Origin: Gambelia wislizenii
Taxonomy: Eukaryota; Chordata; Lepidosauria; Squamata; Crotaphytidae
Reading direction: 5' to 3'
Assembly (NCBI GenBank): GCA_030847615.1
Contig: JAUMIR010000003.1
Coordinates: 72,054,001 to 72,118,000, forward strand
DNA length: 64,000 nucleotides
Below, in pieces: positions 1-9,886 of this stretch (position 1 is its first letter; each line of letters starts with the position of its first letter). The translations under genes and the position numbers were made by a program. The notes below the pieces were generated by a model. The model worked only from the letters and a program-made list of their open reading frames with translations. It made no database searches and was not told the DNA's origin.

Positions 1-589
1 AATACCATGGATTTACCTATTTTCCTTGTCTCAGTATCCAACAATTAAAGTTATTTTTGGTTATAGTTACACTGTTGCTCTCAGTACAACCAATTTTCCA
101 TTTTAGTGTGACAAAATAAACTAAAATTTACTTCTTGAATAAATCTAGTATTGCTCTTGTATTTGCCCTGGGAATTAAAAGAATATTTAATAGCATTGCT
201 GATCAGCACAGTTTCATTATTAGGTAGCAGGGAAGGCTCATGTGATTGGAGTTTCACAAAGTCTTACCTGCTCAGTTAAAGATATCCTAGTCAACAGTAC
301 ACTTTTGTCTTTTTTTCTTACATTTCTGTTGTGGTTTTTCACTTGTTCATCTCTCTGTCAAGAATTGGTTCACAGTCACACTCAGAAATCAGGTCTTGAT
401 CTCTTTCTTTTCACTCATGTTATTGTTGTGTACTTTCTAGTCAACTTCACCTATCATAAAGTTTTCTTGGTGAGATTTATTCAGAGGAGATTTGGCATTG
501 CCTTCCTCTTAGGCTGAGAGAGTGTAATTTGAAAAAGTTTACCCGGTGGATTTAAATGGCAGAGCAGGGATTTGAAACCTGGCCTCCCA

Positions 590-1604
590 GGACTTTATCA
601 TACACAGCAAAAATTATGGGATTACGATGTCATGGTAGCATGAACGGGCCCAACTATTGCACAACATCATCATCTTTGTCTGGTTACTCTGTGCTCCAGC
701 TACAAGAAGGCGTTGCTTCTAATTGACAGGACAAATCATCAATAAATCATCAATATTACTTTTTTCGCTGTATTGTAGGCATGCAAAACCATGCTCCATT
801 GTAATCACGAGATTACAGAGTGAATGGGCAGTCCTCAACAAGAAAACATCTGGGTGAGAATGCGAAAATGAAGCACAGGATGCTCTTTTTATGAACAGTC
901 CCATTTTGCTAGCAAGTTTTTATGTTTGTTTCAGTGCTTGTGTGTTCATTTACTTTGTTAATTAAGTTTTTTTAGTTTTAATTGTGCTTGTGTATTCTCA
1001 CGAGAACCACCAAAATCTTGCCCATGCTATATCGAGGAAGTATAAACTCCCATTTCTAAAGTGCCAGTGGTTGTAGTGTGATAATTCTGTGGTGGTTCTT
1101 TCATGTGATTACAGCGACGAGCGATAGTAAAGTGTAATAATGCCACGATGTTTCCGCTATCTTCATTCATGGATTTGTCTGGCTTTTCTTCGCAAACGAA
1201 GATTTAGGAAGGACTCATCCCGCACTTTCTGCAAGCGCGCTGATGACTAAAAAGGCCAATCCGAGATAAACAAGTCCGGTTTCAGAAAGCACAACAGAAT
1301 GTCTCCTTGGGTGATGTTTTTGGGTTGTGATTCTTTCTGCGTTGTCGTTTCTCTTCAAGACTTGTTCGACATGAGTTCTCAAATAAGGCTGCAGCATTGT
1401 GGATAGTGCGTCTCCATGCCTCCCGATGTGAGGCCAGGGCGGACCACTGTTGGTGATCAATTTGGCCGAGCCTGAGATGTTGTTTCAGGGAGTCTTTGTA
1501 TCGCTTTTTTGGAGCGCCCCTCTTATGCTGACCCGTGGCAAGTTCACCGTAGAGTAGTATTTTGGGGATTTACAGCATTTTTAGACACTCATCTGATAAA
1601 GTCC
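590..1604 (+). mobile_element. Non-autonomous inverted-repeat transposon, GGACTTTATCAG type, copy 1
   Basis: The ends are inverted repeats: GGACTTTATCAT at 590-601 and CTGATAAAGTCC at 1593-1604, matching at 11 of 12 positions. The flanks are an exact 3-bp duplication, CCA at 587-589 and CCA at 1605-1607. A 389-bp LINE fragment (1177-1565) plus its duplication sits inside, so the transposon alone is about 620 bp. The interior matches the minus-strand copy at 14757-15385, for example 'tgtgctccagc', 'aatcacgagattaca' and 'gtgcttgtgtgttcattta'. It encodes no protein, so a transposase must come from elsewhere. The superfamily is not assigned. Confidence 0.8.
1177..1565 (-). mobile_element. 3' end of a non-LTR retrotransposon (same family as 21290-23265)
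   Basis: The minus strand of this piece matches the end of the RT element at 22870-23265. It covers the stretch before the C-terminal zinc finger, the finger itself and the short 3' end with hairpin TCTTCG-TTTG-CGAAGA. The readings of 1215-1460 (minus) and 22976-23221 (plus) in an overlapping frame are near-identical, both containing PWHIGRHGDALSTMLQPYLR or a one-residue variant. The insertion is flanked by GGATTT at 1171-1176 and 1566-1571. That is a 6-bp target duplication and indicates a 5'-truncated retrotransposition event into the surrounding DNA transposon. Confidence 0.85.
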
Positions 1605-1650
1605 CCAGAGGCCTAGTCCAGGACTCAAACCACCAAACCACACTGTCTCT

Positions 1651-2094
1651 TCTTTTTGGCAATTGGATTTCATGCCATTTTGTTTTAACACAAAACAGAT
1701 CTATAATTTTGTTTCCTCCCTGCCTTGCTGTAATATTTCCATCTGTTAAACGTTTTTGCTTTGAAATAAGGTCATCATCTCACACTCATGTAGAAGGAGG
1801 AAACAGAATTTATTACATTTTCACTCAAACCTTTTCCCCCATTTCTCTTTCACCCTCAGTTGACAACATCCAATATTCTCATCAAGTTAAGAGGATGGGC
1901 ATTATGCTTTATCCACCTTTCTCTTTCTTGAAGTGCACTAGCTAAGTTCTGTCTCTATAACATTTCTCAAGATTGTCCACTCTTATGTATTGATCCCACT
2001 AAAACTTTTTACATAGATTCTCTCTTTCTGTCTCATATTGATTATAGTAACGGTTTGCTTATGCTCTTCCTTTCTCTCTGCTTAAACCTATTAT
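1651..2094. other. Unassigned stretch
   Basis: AT-rich sequence between two SINEs. I see no supported gene, repeat family or conserved motif. The open frame that runs across 1562-1945 begins inside the transposon and has no recognisable domain. Confidence 0.5.
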
Positions 2095-2886
2095 GAGAGC
2101 CAGCGTGGTGTGTAGTGGTTTGAGCACTGGACTACAGAGTATCAGATGTGGCTAATGTGGTGCCTTAATGATGCCAGCAGAACACAAAAGGACACCAGTA
2201 TCAGACAATGACATCCTTTTGCATCCCACTGGCATCGTGGCATTTCTTTTTATTGACAGGCCAAGCCGTCAATAGATCGCCTATCCCATTTTGGTGCCAG
2301 CATTGCTGGTATGTAAAACCTCAGGCCATTTAACTCTAGTGAATGCAGCATCAATGGGTGGTCCTGCCAGAACACTTCTGGGTGAGATTGCAACATCTGG
2401 TTAAGTGACACACTTTTTAAAAACTTCCATGGTTTATCTGGAAGTTTTAAAGTGTGTGTATATACTTTAAAAAACTATTTTGGTGTATTTTTTGTTTGTT
2501 TTTATTTTTGAATTTCCAATGCTCGCTTCTTCTCATGAGAACGGGTGGGATTTCAGTACAGGAAATGAATGGAGCTCCATTAGAGCTCCATTCATTCCAT
2601 GGCTGCCTTTGGATGAGAGAGAAGGTAAGGGTTATTGTGCGAGGACAGGGGTGGGATTGGAGATTGTGGGACAGGAATGATTTTTGCATTCCTACCTGAT
2701 AATCTCCCACGACTCTGGGCACTAGGGTTCAAACTCCCAATTGGGCATGGAAACCCACTGGGTGACCTTGGACAAATTACACTCTCCCAGACTCAGAGGA
2801 AGGCAGTGGCAAACCTCTCTGAACAAATTTTGCTCCAGTAGGTTCACCATAAGTCAGAAATGATTTGAAGGCACACAATAACAACA
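2095..2886 (+). mobile_element. tRNA-derived SINE split by a DNA transposon
   Basis: The head is at 2095-2135 (gagagccagcgtggtgtgta, then 'gtttgagcactggactac'). The rest is at 2708-2886, with a B-box-like ggttcaaactcc, then 'ctgggtgaccttgg', 'acactctcccag' and the tail 'gatttgaaggcacacaataa'. Removing the transposon at 2136-2707 restores 'ggactac-gactctgg', the normal sequence of this SINE class as seen in the copy at 6787-7009. The SINE is full length apart from the insertion and small changes. Confidence 0.85.
2136..2707 (+). mobile_element. Non-autonomous inverted-repeat transposon, GGAGATTATCAG type, copy 2
   Basis: The right end is CTGATAATCTCC (2696-2707). The left end is a decayed match (agagtatcagatg from 2136). 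Flanks are TAC (2133-2135) and CAC (2708-2710), a 3-bp duplication with one change. The interior shares 'tttttattgacaggccaagc', 'gtcaatagatc', 'cttctgggtgagatt' and 'ggaagttttaaagtgtgt' with the copies at 18742-19303 and 5378-5963. A small hairpin at 2561-2598 (arms tgaatggagctc) has a counterpart in the copy near 5526-5569. No transposase is encoded. Confidence 0.8.
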
Positions 2887-3129
2887 AACCTACATCTAAA
2901 TTAGTTGGTCTTTTCTGGCTCCCTCTGTTGTGCTATATGAAACTTATACATTTTTCTAAGAGCTCTCACGGTCTTGTCTCTTTTATTTATATTTGTTGCC
3001 TTTCTGTTCCTCTTCTCTGTCCACCTAGCATTGTCTATCTGGAGATTGCTAAATGCCCACTCAGTGCCAATTTTTCCTTCTATTCAAATCAATTCAAGAT
3101 GCTGCTCCGCATTTATCCACAAAGTATGT
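2887..3129. other. Unassigned stretch before the L2 fragment
   Basis: No feature recognised. It may include decayed 5' L2 sequence, but I cannot align it by eye. Confidence 0.35.
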
Positions 3130-4860
3130 AAACTCCTGGATGAGGACTTGTCCTTGTCTGTTTGGATCACCACACCTTCCCAGATCCAAAACATAATAAA
3201 AGAACAGCATGTACACCACTCAGCAGCCCACTGTGAAGAATTTGCATAGCACTTTTGTGGATAAAATCATTTGGATCCACTCTTGGATGCTGGAGATGAT
3301 ACCGGTCCAGTAGGTGTCAACATGACTCCTGCTTGTATTATGTTCTTGGATAGAATCATAGAAACATAGAGTTGGAAGAGACCACAAGGGCCATCCAGTC
3401 CAACCCCCTGCCCTGCAGGAATACACAATCAAATCATTCCCGATAGATGACCATCCAGCCTCTGTTTTAAAAACTCCAAAGAAGGAGACTCCACCACACT
3501 CCAAGGCAGTGCATTCCACTTCTGAACAGCTGTTACCATCAGGAAGTTCCTCCTAATGAACTGAACATTTCCGTTTGTGCAGCCTGAGCATGTAGTCAGG
3601 ATCCTTGGAGATGTGAGAGCCACTATATGCTTATTGGATGTCTGGCCTTCCTGGCTTGTACAAACAGCCAGGGGAGGATTCACTGAGTGGTTAAGTGGAG
3701 TATTGAACATCTCACTTTAGCAAGGCAGATTTCCATTCTGCCTAAAAGAGGGTATGGTGCATCTGTTATGAAAAAAATCACCCCTGAACCCCACCATATT
3801 GCACAATTAGCGGCTAGTCTCCAATATCCTTTTCTTGGGCAAGGTTCTAAAGAGTGTGGTGGCCTCCCAGCCCCAAGAGTTCTGGGATGACACTGATTAT
3901 CTAGATCTATTTCAATCTGGCTTCAGGCCTGACTATGGAACACACATAGATTTGGCCACCTTGGTAGATGACCAGGAACTAGACATGATCAGTGTGCCCG
4001 GTGGTTCTGCTGGATCTCTCAGCCACTTTTGATACCATTGATCATGGTATCCTTCTGGGCCTCTTCTCTGGATGGGACTTGGAAGCACTGTTCTGCAGTA
4101 GTTCTAATCCTTCTTGGAGGGGCAGATTCAGAAGGTGGTGCTTGTGGATGCCTGTTCAACACCCTGGCCATTGATCTGCGGGTTCCCTTAAGGCTCAGTT
4201 TTGTCCCCAATGCTGTTTTATATCTATATGAAAACACCGGGAGAAGTCATCTTGAGGTTTGGAGTTTGATGTCACTGACACTTAAACCCAAGAAAGCTAT
4301 TACTGTACTAAACCAGTGTCTGCAGTCAGTAATGGACTGGATGAGGGTGAACAAACTGAAACTTAACCCAGACAGGGCAGAAGTGTTCCTGGTCAATCAA
4401 AAAGGCAGACCAGGAAATAGAGATCCAGACTGTGTTGGATGCGATTACACTTCCCCTGAAATCTCAGGTTTGTAGCTTGTGTGTACTCCTGGATTCCCAT
4501 CTGAGCTTTGATGCTCAGGTTTTGGTGATGGCCAGGAGTACATTTGCACAGCTAAAATGAGTGTGCCAGCTTCCCTCTTTTCTGTAGGTGTCAAATCTGA
4601 CTACCATGACACATGCTTTGATTACCTCCCATTTGCCTTCCAGTAGCACATTCTACATGGGTAGCAGTGATCTCAGTGGCTGCTCCCAGGCTGTGGAACT
4701 CCCTTCCACAGGAGATCCAACTGGCCTTCTCTTTGTTCTCTTTCCTCCAGCAGGCAAAGGCCTTTTTTTATTTAGGAAATTATCAGATGGGGACAAATAT
4801 AGTGGCCCCATCTTGCTATCTCTTATCCCACCCCACTTCCATTCCTGTAACAGTTTAATA
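3130..4860 (+). pseudogene. Decayed L2-type LINE ORF2 (endonuclease linker, RT, C-terminus)
   Basis: Translations in shifting frames match the better L2 copy at 54895-57385. Signals in order are an 'AHCEEFA' block near 3220, 'RATICLLD' near 3620, 'FLGKVLKSVVASQ' near 3830, 'FQSGFRP-YGT' near 3910, RT motif A 'LLDLSATFDTIDHGILLG' near 4005-4060, and 'LWNSLPQEIQLA' near 4690. The reading is interrupted by an antisense CR1 tip (about 3353-3567). A deletion near 4650 joins the 'ALITSHLP' region to the 'APRLWNSLP' region, removing what should lie between. RT motif C was not found. The element is inactive. Confidence 0.8.
3353..3567 (-). mobile_element. CR1 3' end inserted into L2
   Basis: On the plus strand it starts with 'gaatcatagaaacatagagt', the reverse of the CR1 tail, followed by 'ggaagagaccacaagggcca' and 'aaggagactccaccaca'. 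L2-type coding sequence continues on either side, which shows the CR1 arrived after the L2. No target duplication is obvious, as is usual for CR1. Confidence 0.85.
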
Positions 4861-5218
4861 AAAAAAATTCAGACCTACCTTAATAGCACAAGAGAAACTG
4901 TTTCCCCTCCCTTCTGGCAGGCCAGGGGCCCTTTTACATGGCAAAAATGTCTTGGGATGAACTCATGATGAACCCTGGTTGTTCACACATTCATCGTGAC
5001 GATCTCGAGCTTTTCAGAAGGGGCACCACCATATATCCTCCAAGGAGTGTGACTTTCCATCCCTTAGTTTATCCCGTGTTTTTAAAAAGGTCTCAGGAGG
5101 TTGCGGAAAATCGGATATGTGAACAGGTTGCGACAAAATATCTCAGGAGTAGGTGATGGCCAGAAATTGAGGTGGGCAGGGGCAGGCTCAGAGTTCAGAG
5201 AAGGAGGGGTCAGTGAAA
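4861..5218. other. Unassigned stretch
   Basis: No recognised feature. The first 40 bases may be the end of the L2 3' untranslated region (A-rich). Confidence 0.4.
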
Positions 5219-5388
5219 GCAAAGCAGGCATGCACGCGTGTGTGTGTGCATGTGCCTCAGTAGATTACCAACTTCTCAGCTCCAAGTGAAGACTTTTCTC
5301 AGCTGAAAGCAATGCAGGCATGCGCACGCACGTGTGTGTGTGCCTCAGTAGATTGCCAACCTTTCGGCTCCAAGCGAAGACTTTTATC
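5219..5388. repeat. Two-unit tandem duplication, unit about 85-90 bp
   Basis: Unit 1 (about 5219-5309) and unit 2 (about 5310-5388) both contain 'gcaggcatgc', an alternating CG/TG run, 'gtgcctcagtagatt', 'ccaac' and 'ggctccaag-gaagactttt'. The units differ mainly in the length of the TG run. The origin of the unit is unknown. Confidence 0.75.
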
Positions 5389-5963
5389 ATGGAAAAGGTT
5401 GTCATGTAAACAACAATCCCGGGATATTGTTCATCCAGGGACAAATCGTGTAAACAATAAGAGACGAACTTGGGATGAGGATGTCTCATTTCTCCTTGGG
5501 ATAAAAACTGTCGTGTAACTGAGCTCCAGGAGTGAATGCAGCTCTCATGGAGCTGCATTCACTTCCTGGAAAGGAAATCCTGGCCATTCTCGTGAGGGGA
5601 TGATCGCACAGGAAATTCAAAGTTAAAAGGAAAAATACATATCAAAAAGTAAAACAAAGTAGCTAAACACACTTAAGAAAACCCAAGTAACCAAGGGAGG
5701 GTAAGAAAAAGTGTGTCACTTACCTTGATGTCCCAATCTCAACTGGAAGTGTTTGGCATAAACCTCCCAGTGACGCTGGCATCACACCAGCATAACGGGG
5801 CAGTTTCAGATGCCTGTTATTCCGTCATAGAAACAGAATGGACAATCTATTGACAGCTTAGCCTGTTAATAAAAAGGAATGCTGGGAGAACGAAAGGGAC
5901 ACAGGAGCATGATGACTGGTGAATGACATCATCTGAAAGGGAAGCCCTTTCATGATCTCTGTT
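5378..5963 (-). mobile_element. Non-autonomous inverted-repeat transposon, copy 3 (minus strand, one end lost)
   Basis: Read on the minus strand it carries the family signals 'ccctttcagatgatgtcatt' (5925-5945), 'ttattaacaggctaagctgt', 'caatagattgtcc' and 'aaagtgtgtttag'. The internal hairpin at 5526-5569 has arms gtgaatgcagctc/gagctgcattcac. The terminal inverted repeat on the right is missing; family homology stops near 5963. The left limit at 5378 (agacttttatcatgg) is a weak match to the GGACTTTATCAG end and is approximate. Confidence 0.65.
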
Positions 5964-6069
5964 TTTTAAACAGAATTCTTTAGTTAAGTTTTGTAAAATA
6001 AGATTTTAGTTGAATATTGTTTTAAATTATTGTAACCCCTTTGGTGCTTGTACCAGGAGAAAGATGGGC

Positions 6070-6070
<1 letters not shown>

Positions 6071-6102
<32 letters not shown>
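6071..6102. repeat. (GATA)n microsatellite
   Basis: About eight GATA units (tagatagatagatagatag...), then gacagac. Confidence 0.95.
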
Positions 6103-6107
6103 CAGAC

Positions 6108-6598
6108 TTCTACTCTGAATTCAGGGTGCTGGTAATAACATTTAAAGCCCTAAATGTCTTGAACCTTGATACCTGAGGAAGCACTTCTCCCTCTGTTTGC
6201 TTGCCTGAGAACCAAGGTCTGTTGGAAGGGCCTTCCTTTGTGTCCCACTTGCGAGGGCAATACATTGTGGGATGACACAGGACAGGGCCTTCTCTGCTGT
6301 AACCCCCTGGTTATGGAATACCCTCCCTGCAGTGGACTCATGGCTCCAATGTTGCTGTCATTCGGGTGCTAAGTCAAAATATAGCTTTTAATTAAATTCC
6401 AATTTGCACATGTGCTATACTCATTATTTTAAATTGTTTTAACTGATTTTAAGTTGACGGGTATTAAGCAATTAATGATTTAACGTATTTTTAGCCTGTT
6501 AAGATTATTGTTATTTATTGTCCTAAATTGATTTTATTGTATGCCACCCTGAGATCATTGGATATAGGGTAGGAGGTAAATATTTTAATGAATGAACA
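6108..6598 (+). mobile_element. LINE 3' end, L2-like
   Basis: It begins with coding-like sequence (a reading 'FRVLVITFKAL' near 6120-6150). An AT-rich 3' untranslated stretch with 'aattgttttaactgatttta' follows, and the typical end 'gccaccctgagatcattgg' leads into 'aggaggtaaatattttaat'. This layout is like that of vertebrate L2/L3 LINE tails. The exact family is not resolved. Confidence 0.6.
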
Positions 6599-6712
6599 AA
6601 TTTTACTCCACAATCATGCCTTAATCTGTTCTTTGCTTTCCTGCCTTCGTGAGAAACCTTCATTAGCTAACAATTTAACTATATTTTGCTATACATTCTG
6701 TTCTTTTTGAAA

Positions 6713-6713
<1 letters not shown>

Positions 6714-6750
<37 letters not shown>
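6714..6750. repeat. (TA)n(TG)n microsatellite
   Basis: An alternating AT run passes directly into a GT run. Confidence 0.95.
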
Positions 6751-6786
6751 AAAATTTTAGCAAACTTCTGTCTTTTTTGCTCTGTC

Positions 6787-7009
6787 TGGCAGTATGGTTT
6801 AGTGGTCTGAGTATTGGACTAGGAGACCAGGGTTTGCATCCCCGCTCAGGCTACGGATGACCATGGGCAAATCACACTCTCTCAGCCTCAGAAGAAGGCA
6901 AAGGCAAACCACCTCTGAACTAATTTTGCTAAGAAAACCCTGTGATAGGTTTGCCTTAGGGTCACCATAAGTTGGAAATGACTTGAAGGCATACAGCAAC
7001 AACAACAAG
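6787..7009 (+). mobile_element. Intact tRNA-derived SINE (BovB-tailed type)
   Basis: Head 'ggcagtatggtttagtggtc', B-box-like 'gggtttgcatccc', core 'aaatcacactctctcagcct' and 'aaggcaaaggcaaaccacct', then tail 'gacttgaaggcatacagcaa' with (CAA)n. This is the cleanest copy here and serves as reference for the two transposon-split SINEs on the left. There is no obvious target duplication. Confidence 0.85.
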
Positions 7010-7990
7010 ACTTGATATTCAACACATCTTTGCATTTAATTAATGTATTAATTAAATTCAGTGGGAATCCTCCATATCACCATTGAAATACCTGTTCAGA
7101 AAAATGATTTACTTCAAGTTAAATTCCTCCTCCTTGCCTTCCACAATCTTGCAGCCCACATCCCTGGGTGAATGTTTTAATTTTTTAAGAACATGCAGGG
7201 AAACACACATCTTAAATACAAAGATTACATTTCATGTCACTTCTAGTCGGGTCCTCACCCCCTAGTAAGTGTATTTAGGATTGCAGTCCCTCAAGCATAC
7301 CATTTGGTCAATGCAAGAATTCTTTTAGTGCATTGGAAAGGTTTACTCCAACATCTGTAATAACTTGGATGGATAATTTTAACAGAAACAAGCCCTCTAA
7401 AGCATTTAAACGATTCTTGAATCAGTGCTTCATAAATATTACCTTTTGCACTTCAGAAGATTTATACATTTCAAAGTGAAATTAAATGAATTCAGGGTGC
7501 CATTTTCAGTACTACTGAATCACTTGGTTTCATTTTTTAATAGGTGGATTGCATTGTGTGCAAACTCTGAGCCAGGCAAATGCTGCATTTTTCAACTTCA
7601 TTTTGCAACCCGAGCTCATTTAAAACAGGATTCAATTCCCATAAGGAACCTGAGATATAATTTGCCCAGACACCAAGACATAAAGACTTATGAACATGTA
7701 TTTCCCCAAAGACAATGAAGAAATGAATGCACTAGTTAAATGTGATCAAAAATCAGAATAATATGCGTTATACTTCTTGTGGCTTAGGGCTCAACTCATC
7801 CATATGAAATAATGTATTCGAGATCTCAAATACTTAAGCTGGCTGCCAATATCTATCCTCATAGGAAAATCCTTAAAGCCAGTCAATGCAGTGAGGCCCC
7901 TGCAATATTCTGCACATAGAATCAGGAACATGGGATGCCTCCTCACACCCTTGTCTACCTAATATTATCTATTCTGCTTGGCAGAAGAGT
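7010..7990. other. Unassigned stretch
   Basis: AT-rich, with no recognised repeat or gene. Open frames here are short and lack known motifs. Confidence 0.5.
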
Positions 7991-8407
7991 GGACTAGGGG
8001 GTTGTCCAGATGATGAAAAAACTCCTCACAGAATGCAAGGGGATGACCTTTTGTCGCAATGGGATCCCTCAGTGAATTGACGTATTCAAAAGGAGGGGGA
8101 CAAAAAACACCGAATAATCTGAATAATCCGTGGCTTTCCCTAAACCTTTTAAAGTACCCTGCAGGACATGTGCATTCCTGCTTTTTGGGACAAGCAGTGT
8201 GATTAGTTGCACAGTCCAAAGAGGGAGGAGCTGACCATTTGATTGGTCAAATGTGCACAGGGGCGGGCTTGTGTCAAGCTCCTGGAAGGGCACCTGATTG
8301 TGAACTTTTAAAAAACCTTTTTAAAAAAATGTCCAAAAAAAGTCTGCGCCTGGAGATGATGAGTAGGGCAGCCACAGTGAGGAAGAGGAGGAGAGAGCCA
8401 CAAGCCC

Positions 8408-8409
<2 letters not shown>

Positions 8410-8439
<30 letters not shown>
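8410..8439. repeat. (CA)n microsatellite
   Basis: An uninterrupted CA run of about 15 units. Confidence 0.95.
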
Positions 8440-8440
<1 letters not shown>

Positions 8441-8499
8441 CAGTGATGGCCTCTGATTCCAGCTGTAAAGTGATGGGGCGAGCTGTCTGGCCAGCCTCC

Positions 8500-8692
8500 G
8501 GGAGAAGGAAGAGGAGGGCAGCTCTTCTCCTGCTTCATATCACCTTTCCAGGCTGGGCTGCTCCCTGTCCCATTCCCTCCAAAGCCCACCAACATTGAGC
8601 TTGTCAGACAAGCATAAGGAAAGGAGCAGCCCAGCCTAGGAAGGTGAGATGAAGCTGAAGTGGTGAAGAGTTGCCCTCCTTTTCCTTCTCCC
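8500..8692. repeat. Imperfect inverted repeat, arms about 65-70 bp
   Basis: The left arm, 8500-8564, begins gggagaaggaagaggagggc and ends ggctgggctgctcc. The right arm, 8623-8692, begins ggagcagcccagcc and ends ccttttccttctccc. Identity is roughly 80% by eye with small indels. It creates overlapping shadow frames on the minus strand that are not genes. Confidence 0.75.
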
Positions 8693-9304
8693 AGGTGACT
8701 CATCCCATCCCTTTGCAGCCAGAATTGGAGGCCCCTGCAGCTGCCAGGCTGGGGTGAAGTGTTGGCAGCTCTCTCCTCTTCCTCGCCATGGCTGCCTCCA
8801 TGTTGTCTCCCGGCTCTGCCAGGTTCTCTCCTGCAGAGTGTCTCCTCTGATCGACCCGATCACCCCACCCCTGCCACGCAAAACATCGTGAGGGTATATC
8901 AATGCTGCTGCAAACTGGGAATACTGTGTAGGTAAGAGGATTATTTTTTCTCATTTAGATGAGCCCTAGGACAAAAGTTTTTCATACCAGCCACAAATCC
9001 TCTAACTGGAGATGATATGGATTGATCCTAGGAACTTCTGCACCTGAATCATATGCTTTGCCCCTGAACTAGAAAAACTTACTTCTTTGGTCTAAACCTT
9101 GTAGAATTCTTTATGTGGGATCACTGCTACTGGCCATGGAAGCTGGGGGATTCTGGGAGTAGCAGTACAAAAAGTAACTGTCCCCATGAATTTCTGGAAA
9201 TCACGCATTTTTGAGGGATGTTTAATCTCTCCTCTATTTCACTCATGCTTTCTGTGCCAGATAGAAGCATATAGCTGGTCTGAGAGCAATATACATTTCT
9301 CTCC

Positions 9305-9528
9305 CCCCCCCCCGGTATGCACAGGACTAGTATCCACAATTTCAATTATCCATTGTCCAAAAAATATGGTCTCTCTCTAGGCTGGAAGTTACCATAGTCA
9401 TGCCAGAGATACATTTCCTAGGCCCTCCAGCATGATTCTATGGGGTTTGTTATTACCCTCAGTTTCAAGTATTTGCAGTAAGTCTGGAAATATACCGTAT
9501 CCCCCATGCATATGGGAGTGCAACCTGT
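9305..9528. mobile_element. Tigger/pogo-like non-autonomous element, degraded
   Basis: It shares 'ctaggccctccagcatga-tctat', then 'cagtttcaagtatttgcagt' and 'accgtatcccccatgc', with the better copy at 26520-26753. The ends are degraded and no TA duplication can be fixed. Confidence 0.45.
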
Positions 9529-9735
9529 ACAGGCATACCTTAGTTAGCAAAACCTCTGAGAAAGAAGATCCTTTTTACAAAGTATATTTATGCATGTCCA
9601 GCCTTCCCCCTTTTCCTCCTCCTCATCTGCCCTTTTGGAGAATGGTAAAAGAGGGCTGGAGAAACACAGATGTTTGGTGTTGGATTGCAGCAGCATGTTT
9701 CCAGTAAACAATGTAATAAAGTTTTAGCTGGGAAA
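9529..9735 (+). repeat. Unnamed interspersed repeat, uninterrupted copy
   Basis: It starts at 'aggcataccttagttagcaa' and continues 'aacctctgagaaagaagatc' and 'ctttttacaaagt', ending near 'gtaaacaatgtaataaagtt'. A second copy lies at 25806-26385 but is split by a foldback transposon. This copy therefore shows the empty site. Confidence 0.7.
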
Positions 9736-9843
9736 TAATGGGATTCTGTCCTAATTCATCCTGTTGCAGTGTGTACCTGCCCACAACAGGCAAGGTAAAT
9801 GGCAGCTACCTCCAGAATCCCTTATTGAGTATGTGTGAAAAGC

Positions 9844-9886
<43 letters not shown>

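Larger units (their letters stand above)
419..1650 (-). mobile_element. tRNA-derived SINE (BovB-tailed type), split by a DNA transposon
   Basis: This minus-strand SINE lies in two pieces, 419-589 and 1605-1650. The right piece, read on the minus strand, is the tRNA-like head (gacagtgtggtttggtgg, then a 'ctggactagg' block). The left piece carries the B-box region (ggtttcaaatccc), the shared 'acactctctcagcct' core and the 'aagaaaactttatgatagg' 3' part. The two join cleanly once the transposon at 590-1604 and one copy of its CCA duplication are removed. The 3' tail near 419-440 is degraded (ttgttgtg). SINEs of this type are non-coding, Pol III-transcribed and rely on LINE machinery. The family name is inferred from the tail. 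Confidence 0.75.
7991..8968. mobile_element. Possible DNA transposon with long imperfect inverted ends
   Basis: The left edge 'gggggttgtccagatgatga' resembles the reverse complement of the right edge 'tcatttagatgagccc', each followed inward by an A-rich run. TA dinucleotides sit at both outer edges. The interior includes an imperfect inverted repeat and a CA microsatellite. The match is only partial, so this is a tentative call. Confidence 0.3.

Noticed and set aside
6071..6102. CRISPR-like or regulatory tandem array
   Set aside because: It is a plain GATA microsatellite; there are no spacers, and CRISPR arrays are not expected in a vertebrate genome.
8308..8902. Minus-strand open frames of 131 and 88 codons
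   Set aside because: They span a CA microsatellite and an inverted repeat; the composition explains them.
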